From Chelatococcus albus (GTDB lineage: Bacteria > Pseudomonadota > Alphaproteobacteria > Rhizobiales > Beijerinckiaceae): a stretch of 64,000 bases of DNA. The stretch covers positions 386,309 through 450,308 of the forward strand of contig NZ_JASJEV010000001.1 of NCBI RefSeq assembly GCF_030067675.1, read 5' to 3'. Both the position numbers and the translations under genes were made by a program. Below the pieces are notes generated by a model that was given only the letters and a program-made list of their open reading frames with translations, was not told where the DNA came from and did no database searches. Positions 26,836-35,007 of this stretch are shown here, one piece after another (positions within the stretch are counted from its first letter, which is position 1; each line of letters begins with the position of its first letter).

Positions 26836-29526
26836 ATGGGCGAAACGGCTCGCACGGTGCGAACCACCTGTCCCTACTGTGGCACGGGTTGCGGGGTGAA
26901 GGCGCGCGTCGCGCCGGACGGCTCCGTCTCCATCGAGGGCGATCCCGACCACCCGGCCAATTTCGGGCGGCTGTGCGTCAAGGGCGCGGCGCTCGGCGAA
27001 ACGCTGGGGATCGAGGGCCGCCTGCTCCATCCCGAGATCGGCGGACGTCGCGCGAGCTGGGACGAGGCACTCGATCTTGTTGCCGCACGCTTTGCCGCGA
27101 CCATCGCGGAGCACGGACCGGATTCAGTCGCCCTCTACCTTTCGGGCCAGATCCTGACCGAGGACTACTACATCGCCAACAAGCTGATGAAGGGCTTCAT
27201 CGGCACGGCGAACATCGACACCAACTCGCGCCTGTGCATGGCCTCCTCCGTCGCCGGCCACAAGCGCGCCTTCGGCACGGACACCGTTCCCAATGCCTAC
27301 GAGGACCTCGAGAAGGCCGATCTCGTCGTCCTCGTCGGCTCCAATCTCGCCTGGTGCCATCCGATCCTCTTCCAGCGCCTGTCGGCGGCCAAGGCGGACA
27401 GGCCGGGGCTCACCGTCGTGACAGTCGACCCGCGCCGCACGGCGACAAGCGAGATCAGCGACCTGCACCTCGGGCTCGCCCCCGGGTCGGACGTCGCCCT
27501 GTTCGCGGGCCTCCTGCGCCACCTGGAGGCCAACGGCCGGCGCGATGCCGACTTCGTCGGCCGACATACGAGCGGCCTCGATGCGGCGCTCGCGGCGGCC
27601 GAGCCATGGACCGTTGCCGCCGTCGCCACGACGACGGGGCTCGACGAGGCAGCGGTCGCGCACTTCTACGCGCTCTTCGCCGCCATCGAGCGGGTCGTCA
27701 CGGTCTATTCGCAGGGCGTCAACCAGTCCTCCGCCGGCACGGACAAGGTCAACGCCATCCTCAACTGCCATCTCCTCACCGGCCGCATCGGCCGGGAGGG
27801 CTCCGGCCCCTTCTCGGTGACGGGCCAGCCCAACGCCATGGGCGGGCGCGAGGTGGGAGGGCTTGCCAACCAGCTCGCCTGCCACATGGAGATCGCGGAC
27901 CCGGCGCACCGCGCACTCGTGCAGGCATTCTGGCAGGCGCCACGCATGGCTGAGCGCCCCGGGCTCAAGGCGGTCGAGCTCTTCGAGGCGGTGGCGCAAG
28001 GCCGCGTCAAGGCCGTCTGGATCATGGGCACCAACCCCGTGGACAGCCTGCCGGACGCCGACGCCGTGCGCACGGCGCTCGCCGCCTGCCCCTTCGTCGT
28101 CGTCTCGGACGTGATGCGGACGACGGACACGACCGCCCTCGCCCATGTCCTCCTGCCGGCACAAGCCTGGAGCGAGAAGGACGGTACGGTGACCAATTCC
28201 GAGCGCCGCATTTCGCGCCAGCGCGCCTTCCGCGCGCCGCCGGGCGAGGCGCGGCCCGACTGGTGGGCGCTCGCCGCCGTGGCGCGCCGGCTCGGCTTCG
28301 GCGCCGCCTTCTCGCACGAGAGCGCTGCCGAGATCTTTGCCGAACATGCTGCGCTCTCGGGCCGGGAGAACGGCGGCACGCGCGACTTCGACATCTCGGC
28401 GCTCGCCGGCATCGATCGCGCCGGCTACGACGCGCTTGCGCCCTTCCAGTGGCCCTGGCGTGCAGGCGAGGCGGCCACGGCCGAAGCCAAACGCTTCTTC
28501 GCCAACGGGCGCTTCTACACGTCCGACGGGCGCGCCCGGCTGGTGCCGACGCCCTTCCGAGCCCCCGCGGCGACGGTGAGCGAGGCCTTCCCCTTCGTCC
28601 TCAACACGGGCCGCGTGCGTGACCAGTGGCACACCATGACGCGCACGGGCGTGGCCCCGCGCCTGTCGCAGCACATCGCCGAGCCATACGTCGAGCTCGC
28701 GCCCGAGGACGCGGGTGCCCTCGGCATCGCGCCCGCCGCGCTCGTCTCGGTGACGAGCCCGCGCGGCTTGATCGTCGCACGTGCCCTCGTCACCGAGCGG
28801 CAGCGGCGCGGCAGCGTCTTCGTCCCCATCCACTGGACAGACCAGTTCGCAGGCAACGCGCGCGTGGACGCGCTCGTGGCACCGGTGACCGATCCGCTCT
28901 CGGGCCAGCCGGAGCTGAAGGCCTCCGTTGCACGCGTCGCGCCGTGGCCGGCCACCTGGTACGGCTTCGCCCTTGCGACGCAGCGCCCGGACGACATGCC
29001 CGCCGACTACTGGGCCCTGGCGCGGACCGGGCGCGGCTGGCGCATGGAGCTCGCCGGGCTCGACCGGCCGGCCGACTGGGAAGCGCTCGCCCGCGTCCTC
29101 CTCGACGACAGGAAGGGCGAGGGCCTCGCATTCGCCAGCTACTGCGACGCGACGGCTGGCGGGTTCCGCGCCCTCGCCATGCGCGACGGGCGCGTGGTCG
29201 GGCTGCTGATCGCCGCGCGCGAGCCCGTCACGGCCTCGCGCGACTGGCTGTGCAGCAGCTTCGCGGCCGAAGAGCCGGTGGATGTTCTCGGCTTCCTGGC
29301 GGGGCGGCCCGGCGGCGGATGCCGCGACCAGGGCCGCAAGATCTGCGTCTGCTTCGACGTCGGCGCCGCCACGATCGAAGAGGCGATCCGGCGCGAGGGG
29401 CTCGGGAGCGTGGACGAGGTCGGCCGGGCGACGGGGGCCGGCACCGGCTGCGGCTCCTGCCGACCCGAGATCTCGACCATCCTGGCGCGGCAGGCCGCGA
29501 AGGAGGCCGCCGCCGCCTCCACGTGA
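26836..29526 (+). CDS. nasA: Assimilatory nitrate reductase catalytic subunit
   Basis: NasA reduces nitrate to nitrite in the cytoplasm using a bis-MGD molybdenum cofactor. The 896-aa protein begins with a [4Fe-4S] motif (Cys12, Cys15, Cys19 and Cys47 in CPYCGTGCGV and GRLCVKG), continues through the molybdopterin oxidoreductase and dinucleotide-binding domains (MGTNPVDSLPD, DVMRTTDTTALAHVLLPA), and ends with a BFD-like [2Fe-2S] domain (CVCFDVG near 836 and GCGSCRPEI near 872). The C-terminal BFD domain marks the NasA rather than the NapA type. It sits between nirD and narK. Confidence 0.97.
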   Translation: MGETARTVRTTCPYCGTGCGVKARVAPDGSVSIEGDPDHPANFGRLCVKGAALGETLGIEGRLLHPEIGGRRASWDEALDLVAARFAATIAEHGPDSVALYLSGQILTEDYYIANKLMKGFIGTANIDTNSRLCMASSVAGHKRAFGTDTVPNAYEDLEKADLVVLVGSNLAWCHPILFQRLSAAKADRPGLTVVTVDPRRTATSEISDLHLGLAPGSDVALFAGLLRHLEANGRRDADFVGRHTSGLDAALAAAEPWTVAAVATTTGLDEAAVAHFYALFAAIERVVTVYSQGVNQSSAGTDKVNAILNCHLLTGRIGREGSGPFSVTGQPNAMGGREVGGLANQLACHMEIADPAHRALVQAFWQAPRMAERPGLKAVELFEAVAQGRVKAVWIMGTNPVDSLPDADAVRTALAACPFVVVSDVMRTTDTTALAHVLLPAQAWSEKDGTVTNSERRISRQRAFRAPPGEARPDWWALAAVARRLGFGAAFSHESAAEIFAEHAALSGRENGGTRDFDISALAGIDRAGYDALAPFQWPWRAGEAATAEAKRFFANGRFYTSDGRARLVPTPFRAPAATVSEAFPFVLNTGRVRDQWHTMTRTGVAPRLSQHIAEPYVELAPEDAGALGIAPAALVSVTSPRGLIVARALVTERQRRGSVFVPIHWTDQFAGNARVDALVAPVTDPLSGQPELKASVARVAPWPATWYGFALATQRPDDMPADYWALARTGRGWRMELAGLDRPADWEALARVLLDDRKGEGLAFASYCDATAGGFRALAMRDGRVVGLLIAAREPVTASRDWLCSSFAAEEPVDVLGFLAGRPGGGCRDQGRKICVCFDVGAATIEEAIRREGLGSVDEVGRATGAGTGCGSCRPEISTILARQAAKEAAAAST

Positions 29527-29626
29527 GAAGAGCCAGCCGCACAGAGCCCCCGAAACGCTCGGGACGCGCCGCGATCGACGCGGTCGATCAACGATAATTT
29601 TCTCAATAAAAACAAGGCATGACAGG

Positions 29627-30883
29627 ATGAACCTCAAGGACTTCAAGAAGGCAGGTCACTGGCCGACGCTGCTCGCGGCCTTCCTGTATTTCGACATCAG
29701 CTTCATGGCCTGGGTCGCGCTCGGCCCGCTGATCATCTACATCACCGCGGGCATGAACCTGCCTGTCGAGGACAAGTTCACCCTCGTCGCCATCCCGGTG
29801 CTGGCGGGCGCGCTGCTGCGCGTGCCGCTCGGCACGATCGCCGACCACATCGGCTCCAAGCGCACCGGCGTCATCGCGCAGGTCCTCGTCATCCTGGCGA
29901 CCGCATGGGTTCTCTTCTTCGGCCTCGGCAGCCCGGCAGCCATCGCGATCTTCGGGCTCACGCTCGGGATCGCGGGCGCCTCCTTCGCCGTCGCCCTGCC
30001 CCAGGCGAGCCGCTGGTACCCGCCGCATTATCAGGGCGTGGTGATGGGCATCGCCGGCGCGGGAAACATGGGCGTCGTGCTCGACACGCTGTTCGCCCCC
30101 TGGCTCGCCGAGACCTACGGCTGGCAGAGCGTGTTCGGCGTCCTGCTCGTGCCGATGATCGCCATCCTCGCCTTCTACATCTTCGCCGCGAAGGACGCGC
30201 CCGACGCGCGCAAGCCGGTGTCGTGGGGCGCCTACAAGGCCCTCCTCGGCGATGCCGACAGCCGCTGGTTCATGTTCTTCTACTTCATCACCTTCGGCGG
30301 CTTCGTCGGGCTCGCCAACGCCCTGCCCCTCTATTTCACCGTGCACTATCACCTGTCGGGCGTGGCGGCCGGCCTGCTCGTCGCCTTCATCGTCGCCTGC
30401 GGCTCCGGCTTCCGGCCCGTCGGCGGCTATATCGCCGACCGGGTGGGCGGCATCCGTACCTTGTCGGTTCTCTTTGCCGTCGTCGCCGCCTGCTACTTCG
30501 CCATCGCCACCTTGCCTGCGGGCCCGGCCGGCCCCGCCGACGGCTTCGGGCTTACGGGTCTGCCGGCGGTCGCCTGGACGGCCGTCCTCCTCTTCTCGGT
30601 CGGCGTGCTCGCGCTCGGCATGGGCAACGGCGCGGTATTCCAGCTCCTGCCGCAGCGCTTCCGCCGGGAGATCGGCATCATGACCGGGCTCGTCGGCTGC
30701 GCAGGCGGCGTCGGCGGCTTCTTCCTCGCCAAGACGCTCGGCGTCGCCAAGGGCATGACAGGAAGCTTCGCCTCGGGCTTCATATTCTTCGGCGTGCTCG
30801 CCCTTCTCGGCTTCGCCGGCCTCGCGCTCGTCAAGGCGCGGTGGCGGACGACCTGGGGCGCGGTATCGGGGGCCAGGATCTGA
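29627..30883 (+). CDS. narK: Nitrate/nitrite MFS transporter
   Basis: The 418-aa protein has about 12 membrane helices and belongs to the NarK/NasA branch of the major facilitator superfamily. Family signs are the N-terminal LYFDISFMAWVALGPL, RVPLGTIADHIGSKRTG, the nitrate-signature-like Gly-rich helices GIAGAGNMGVVLDTLFAPWLA and GNGAVFQLLPQRFRREIGIMTG with its conserved Arg. ATG 29627 follows GACAGG. It supplies nitrate to NasA from the same operon. Whether it also exports nitrite is not readable. Confidence 0.93.
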   Translation: MNLKDFKKAGHWPTLLAAFLYFDISFMAWVALGPLIIYITAGMNLPVEDKFTLVAIPVLAGALLRVPLGTIADHIGSKRTGVIAQVLVILATAWVLFFGLGSPAAIAIFGLTLGIAGASFAVALPQASRWYPPHYQGVVMGIAGAGNMGVVLDTLFAPWLAETYGWQSVFGVLLVPMIAILAFYIFAAKDAPDARKPVSWGAYKALLGDADSRWFMFFYFITFGGFVGLANALPLYFTVHYHLSGVAAGLLVAFIVACGSGFRPVGGYIADRVGGIRTLSVLFAVVAACYFAIATLPAGPAGPADGFGLTGLPAVAWTAVLLFSVGVLALGMGNGAVFQLLPQRFRREIGIMTGLVGCAGGVGGFFLAKTLGVAKGMTGSFASGFIFFGVLALLGFAGLALVKARWRTTWGAVSGARI

Positions 30884-30887
30884 GCCA

Positions 30888-30935
30888 GAGCGGGATGAGG
30901 AAGGGCGGAAACCGGTTTTCCCTCCTATCCCGCTC
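30888..30935. repeat. Long imperfect palindrome after narK
   Basis: GAGCGGGAT (30888-30896) pairs with ATCCCGCTC (30927-30935), and the inner arms AGGA/TCCT, GGG/CCC and AAACC/GGTTT continue the stem with small bulges. The narK stop codon lies three bases upstream. It looks like one of the dispersed intergenic palindromes of Hyphomicrobiales genomes and may stabilise or end the upstream mRNA; there is no T tract. Confidence 0.65.
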
Positions 30936-30953
30936 CAACTTGTTAAGATTGGT

Positions 30954-30998
30954 CACATTCGCGGCTCTGGATCGGGCCGGTCCAGAGCCGTGAATGTG
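30954..30998. repeat. 18-bp inverted repeat upstream of the kinase gene
   Basis: The arms 30954-30971 and 30981-30998 pair over 18 bases with one G-U as RNA, around the loop TCGGGCCGG. It ends 29 bases before the ATG of the phosphatase-kinase gene, so in a read-through transcript it would form a strong hairpin just before that gene's translation start. Confidence 0.7.
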
Positions 30999-31027
30999 GT
31001 CCGGGAGCGAGGCCTCGGCCCTTGCTG

Positions 31028-32728
31028 ATGCGGGACGACCATAGACTGCGCGTCGACCTCGGCTTCGCAAGCGACGCCGGCAGGCGGGCTGAGAACGAGG
31101 ACTATATCGGCGCCTGTATGGGGCCGCCCGCCGTCAACATGCGCCACGGCATCGTCGCCGCCGTGGCGGACGGGGTGGGCGGCCACAAGGGCGGCCGCAC
31201 GGCCTCCGAGCTTGCCGTGCGCACCTTCATCGAAGGCTACTACGCCCAGCCCGAGACACTCGGCGTGCAGCGGGCTGCGGCCCGGGCACTCGAGGCGATC
31301 AACGGCTGGATCGCCGCGCAGTCACGGGTCGATCCCGCGCTCGAAGGCATGGGCACGACCTTCACGGCCGTCGTGCTTGCGCGTCGCTCCTGCCACATCC
31401 TGCACGTGGGTGACAGCCGCCTCTACCGCCTGAGCGAAGGCCGGCTCGAACGTCTTACGAAGGACCACACGGTCGGTCGCGGCGACTTCGCGCATGCGCT
31501 GAACCGCGCCGTGGGTTTCGAGGATGACCTGCGCATCGATCACGCCGTGCACGGCCTGCGCCTGCACGACCGTTTCCTTCTCTGCACCGACGGCGTGCAT
31601 GGAGCCCTCGCCGACGGGGCGCTCGGCGCCCTCCTCGGCAAGGGAGGCTCGCCCGCCGAGACAGCGCGCAACATCGTGGCTGCAGCAGTCGCGGCCGACG
31701 GAAGCGACAACGCCACGGCCCTCGTCATCGACGTCGTCGATCTCCCGCCCGCAGACGAGGCCGAGATATCCCGTCTCGTCTCGTCGCTGCCCATCGGCAA
31801 GCTGCCCGAGATCGGCGAGACGGTGGACGGCTTCCGCCTTGACGACATGCTGTCGGACGGGCGCTACAGCCGCCTCTTCCGCGCGACCGATCTCGCCAAC
31901 GGCGAGCAGGTGGCGCTGAAGTTCCCGCATCCGCGCGTGGCGCAGGAGGCGTCCTATCGCCTCGCCTTCGTCAGCGAGGCCTGGGTGTCGGCACGGGTCA
32001 GAAGCCCCTGGATCGGTGAGATCATCGAGGTCGCGCCGGGCCGGCGGACGCGGCTCTACTCGGTCATGCCCTTCTACGACGGCGAGACGCTCGAGCAACG
32101 GCTGAAACGGGCACCACCCCTCTCGCTCGCCGAGGGCGCCGAGATCGCCACACGGCTTGCGCGCGCGGTCGCGACCCTGCACCGCTCCGGCATCATCCAT
32201 CGCGACATCAAGCCCGACAACGTCATCCTCCTCAAATCGGGAGGCCTGCGCCTCGTCGACCTCGGCGTGGCGCGCGTGCCCCGGCTCGAGGATTTCCCCG
32301 AGCAGGATATCCCGGGAACGCCGAGCTACATGGCGCCAGAGGTCATCAACGGCAATCCGGGGGACGAGGCCTCCGACCTCTTTGCCCTGGGCGTCACCAT
32401 CTACCGCGCCTTCAGCGGCGCCTACCCTTACGGCGAGATCGAGCCCTTCAGCCGCCCGCGTTTCGGCAAGCCCGTGCCGCTCACGCGGCACCGGCCCGAC
32501 CTGCCGGCCTGGATCGACGCGGTGCTGTCGCGGGCGATCGCCGTCAAGCCCTCCGACCGCTACTGCGACGTCATCGAATTCGCCTTCGAGATCGAGAACG
32601 GCGCAGCGCGCGCGCGACCATCACCGCCGCAGAGGACGTCGCTCCACGAGCGCAATCCACTCCTCTTCTGGCAGGTGGTTGCGGCGCTCCTCGGCGTTCT
32701 GCTGATAATTTCCCTGGCGACACGCTGA
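31028..32728 (+). CDS. PP2C phosphatase-Ser/Thr kinase fusion, membrane-tethered
   Basis: This 566-aa protein joins an N-terminal PP2C phosphatase (about residues 5-240; DGVGGHKGG, GMGTTF, VGDSRLYRL, CTDGVHG) to a Hanks-type kinase (about 262-530; HRDIKPDNV near 391, DLGVAR in place of DFG, APEVI near 436) and a C-terminal membrane helix (about 546-564). The catalytic residues of both halves appear present. It follows narK in the nitrate operon; similar fusions accompany nas genes in other proteobacteria, so it probably tunes transport or reduction by phosphorylation. Its substrates are unknown. A TTG at 31022 could be the start instead. Confidence 0.92.
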   Translation: MRDDHRLRVDLGFASDAGRRAENEDYIGACMGPPAVNMRHGIVAAVADGVGGHKGGRTASELAVRTFIEGYYAQPETLGVQRAAARALEAINGWIAAQSRVDPALEGMGTTFTAVVLARRSCHILHVGDSRLYRLSEGRLERLTKDHTVGRGDFAHALNRAVGFEDDLRIDHAVHGLRLHDRFLLCTDGVHGALADGALGALLGKGGSPAETARNIVAAAVAADGSDNATALVIDVVDLPPADEAEISRLVSSLPIGKLPEIGETVDGFRLDDMLSDGRYSRLFRATDLANGEQVALKFPHPRVAQEASYRLAFVSEAWVSARVRSPWIGEIIEVAPGRRTRLYSVMPFYDGETLEQRLKRAPPLSLAEGAEIATRLARAVATLHRSGIIHRDIKPDNVILLKSGGLRLVDLGVARVPRLEDFPEQDIPGTPSYMAPEVINGNPGDEASDLFALGVTIYRAFSGAYPYGEIEPFSRPRFGKPVPLTRHRPDLPAWIDAVLSRAIAVKPSDRYCDVIEFAFEIENGAARARPSPPQRTSLHERNPLLFWQVVAALLGVLLIISLATR

Positions 32729-32767
32729 GCATGACCGATTCATGATCGAGGCTGACGACGGGCGGAG

Positions 32768-33616
32768 ATGACGCGTATGGCCGGAGCACTGGAGGGACGG
32801 CGCATCGTCGTGCCCGAAACGCGGGAACTGGCGCTTTTCGCCAGCATGCTCGAGGAACAGGGCGCCATCGTCGAGCGCTGCCCGATGATCGCGATCCGCG
32901 ACGTCAGCGATCCGGCCCCCGTCGAGGCCTGGCTGGCACGCTTCTGCGGAGGCAGCTGCGACGATCTCATTCTGCTCACCGGTGAAGGCCTGCGCCGGCT
33001 CCTCGGCTTCGTGCGGCGCGCCGGCATGGAGGAGGCTTTCGTCGCGGCGCTCGGCCGCGTGCGGAAGTTCGCCCGCGGCCCCAAGCCGGTGCGTGCCCTG
33101 CGCGAGATCGGCCTCAATGCGGAGGTGATCGCCGACGAACCGACCTCGCAGGGCGTCATCGATACCCTGGCGCGCCACAACCTCGCCGGGCGGCGGGTCG
33201 GCGTGCAGCTCTACCCCGACAAGGAACACCGCGAACTGCTCGACGCCATCGCGACGGCGGGCGCGACAGCCGATCCGATCCTGCCCTACGCCTATGATCC
33301 CGAGGCCGCCGATGCGCGTGTCTTCGCCGTGATAGGAGCCATGGCCGCCGGAGAGATCGACGCCATCGCCTTCACGAGTTCGGGGCAGGTGAGGCGCTTC
33401 GTCGAGGTCGCCCGCGCCGCCGGCCGCGAGGCGGACTTGCGTCAGGCCTTTGCATGCACGAGCGTCGCAGCCGTCGGCCCCGTCGTCGAGGAGGAACTGC
33501 AGGCCCTCGGCCTTCAGGTCGACATCAGACCGAGCGGGGATCGCTTCTTCATGAAGCCGCTCGTCAGGGCCATGGCGATCGCGTTCGCGGACGGCGACGG
33601 CCCGCGCTCCGCCTGA
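32768..33616 (+). CDS. Uroporphyrinogen-III synthase-like protein
   Basis: The 282-aa product resembles HemD: two alternating alpha/beta lobes with RRIVVPETRELALFASMLEEQG at the N-terminus, LLTGEGLRRLL, a FARGPKPVRALREIGL hinge region and FTSSGQVRRFVEVA in the second lobe. HemD makes uroporphyrinogen III, the branch-point precursor of siroheme. Placed last in the nitrate operon, it could feed the siroheme needed by NirB. The start has a good GGCGGAG site. HemD family members are highly divergent, so activity should not be taken for granted. Confidence 0.8.
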   Translation: MTRMAGALEGRRIVVPETRELALFASMLEEQGAIVERCPMIAIRDVSDPAPVEAWLARFCGGSCDDLILLTGEGLRRLLGFVRRAGMEEAFVAALGRVRKFARGPKPVRALREIGLNAEVIADEPTSQGVIDTLARHNLAGRRVGVQLYPDKEHRELLDAIATAGATADPILPYAYDPEAADARVFAVIGAMAAGEIDAIAFTSSGQVRRFVEVARAAGREADLRQAFACTSVAAVGPVVEEELQALGLQVDIRPSGDRFFMKPLVRAMAIAFADGDGPRSA

Positions 33617-33648
33617 GTGCCACCGCCTCCCTCGCCCGCGGGCTTGCC

Positions 33649-34383
33649 TCATCCAGCGGCGGTAGGGCCCAGGATCTCCCGCAGGCCGAAGCCCACGAGG
33701 AAGGCAAGCGCGGCTGCGCCGAGGCCGATGAGGAAGGTCTCGAGGCCGGAGCGCCACCAGGGAATGACGGACCATCGGCTCTTCGCCGAGCCGATGCCGA
33801 AGAAGGTGAGACCGGTGGCAAGGGTCGAGGCCACGAGGCCGCCGCCAACGAGATAGGGAACGAGGGGCACGAGCCCGCAAAGGAAGAAGGCGGCAAAGGT
33901 GCTCGCCGCCGCCTTCCACGGCGAGCGGCGGCTGTCGGCGAGCCCGTATTCCTCAACGAGCATGGTGTGGATCCATCCCGGCTCGTTCGCCGTAATCGTC
34001 GCCACGATGCGTTCGAGGTCTGCGCCGGCAAAACCCTTCGCCGCGAAGATCTGGCGGATTTCCTCGCGCTCGCCCTCCGGGACGAGCGCCACGTGGCGCC
34101 GCTCCACGGCGAGAAGGCGCTCGTACTCCTCCTGTTCCACCTTGGTACCGCTGAAGTTACCCGCCGCCATCGAGAAACCGTCGGCGAGCAGGTTGGCGAG
34201 CCCGAGAATCAACACCACGCTCGTCGACAGATTGGCGCCGGCAACGCCCGCGACGACCGCAAAGGTCGTCACCGCGCCGTCGATCCCGCCATAGACCCAA
34301 TCGCGGATATAGCTCGCCTCCGGTCCGGCGGTGAGCCGCGTGCGGATCTCTTCGGCGCTGTGACCATGTTCGAGCTGGGCCAT
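33649..34383 (-). CDS. VIT1/CCC1-family transporter
   Basis: The 244-aa membrane protein has the family pattern: an N-terminal helix pair (YIRDWVYGGIDGAVTTFAVVAG, then LILGLANLLADGFSMAAGNF), a charged cytoplasmic stretch of about 85 residues rich in Glu (EQEEYERLLAVE, EREEIRQIF) and three more helices. VIT1/CCC1 proteins move Fe2+ or Mn2+ and the Glu-rich segment binds metal. Bacterial members are poorly studied and the ion here is unknown. It is convergent with the nitrate operon. Confidence 0.9.
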   Translation of the reverse strand: MAQLEHGHSAEEIRTRLTAGPEASYIRDWVYGGIDGAVTTFAVVAGVAGANLSTSVVLILGLANLLADGFSMAAGNFSGTKVEQEEYERLLAVERRHVALVPEGEREEIRQIFAAKGFAGADLERIVATITANEPGWIHTMLVEEYGLADSRRSPWKAAASTFAAFFLCGLVPLVPYLVGGGLVASTLATGLTFFGIGSAKSRWSVIPWWRSGLETFLIGLGAAALAFLVGFGLREILGPTAAG

Positions 34384-34599
34384 GACATGTCGCCTCGGCG
34401 TGCCTCGGAAGGCCGAGTTTTCTCACCATATCTCGCGAAGACGGCCGGCTGTATGACCGAGCGCAAAGCCTCCAACGGGGCCGCGAAGCCGCCGACGGCC
34501 GCGCCGCGAGCCTGCGGTGCCTTCTCTTGCGATGGATCAAATCGCCGGGAAGGAAATGGCGATCAAATTGAAGACGAGGGGCATGCGGGAGTGACGCCC

Positions 34600-34998
34600 A
34601 TGCTGACCATTCCGTTGGACACGCTCGCGTTCATCATCGCCAAGGCGCGTGAATACGGCGTCGAGGTTTCCCCCGTCGACGAGGATACGGGTTCCAATCC
34701 CACCGACGACGGGAGCCTCGATATCCTGGAGGCAACGCCCGACAACCCTTCCCGTCGGGAGCTTCTGGGCGCCATCCGTGCGCTCAATGAGGACGAGCTC
34801 GTCGAGCTTCTCGCATTGACCTGGCTCGGGCGCGGCGACTATGCCGCCGAGGAATGGCCGGCGGCCCTGGAGCAGGCACGCGAGAGACGCGACCGCCGCG
34901 AGCCGGACTATCTCGCCGGCACGCCGTTGCTCGCCGACTATCTCGAGGAAGCACTGTCCCAGCTCGGCTATGCGCTCGAGGATCTCGAAGTGCCCTGA
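34600..34998 (+). CDS. DUF3775 domain protein
   Basis: The 132-aa acidic protein matches the DUF3775 pattern: N-terminal LDTLAFIIAKAREYGVEV, a short Asp-rich linker, then a helical part LLGAIRALNEDELVELLAL followed by WLGRGDY and a C-terminal DYLEEALSQLGY. It should be soluble and cytoplasmic; the function is unknown. ATG 34600 has GGGAG nine bases before it; GTG 34591 is in frame and possible. It is transcribed alone, convergent with pncB. Confidence 0.82.
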   Translation: MLTIPLDTLAFIIAKAREYGVEVSPVDEDTGSNPTDDGSLDILEATPDNPSRRELLGAIRALNEDELVELLALTWLGRGDYAAEEWPAALEQARERRDRREPDYLAGTPLLADYLEEALSQLGYALEDLEVP

Positions 34999-35007
34999 GT
35001 GAGCGCT

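Noticed and set aside
27124-29646. An 840-codon open frame opposite nasA
   Set aside because: The nasA product has intact cluster and cofactor motifs along its length; the antisense frame has none.
33649-34998. A toxin-antitoxin or defence system among the small genes here
   Set aside because: The gene at 33649-34383 is a VIT1/CCC1-type transporter and the one at 34600-34998 matches DUF3775; neither shows a toxin, nuclease or antitoxin motif.
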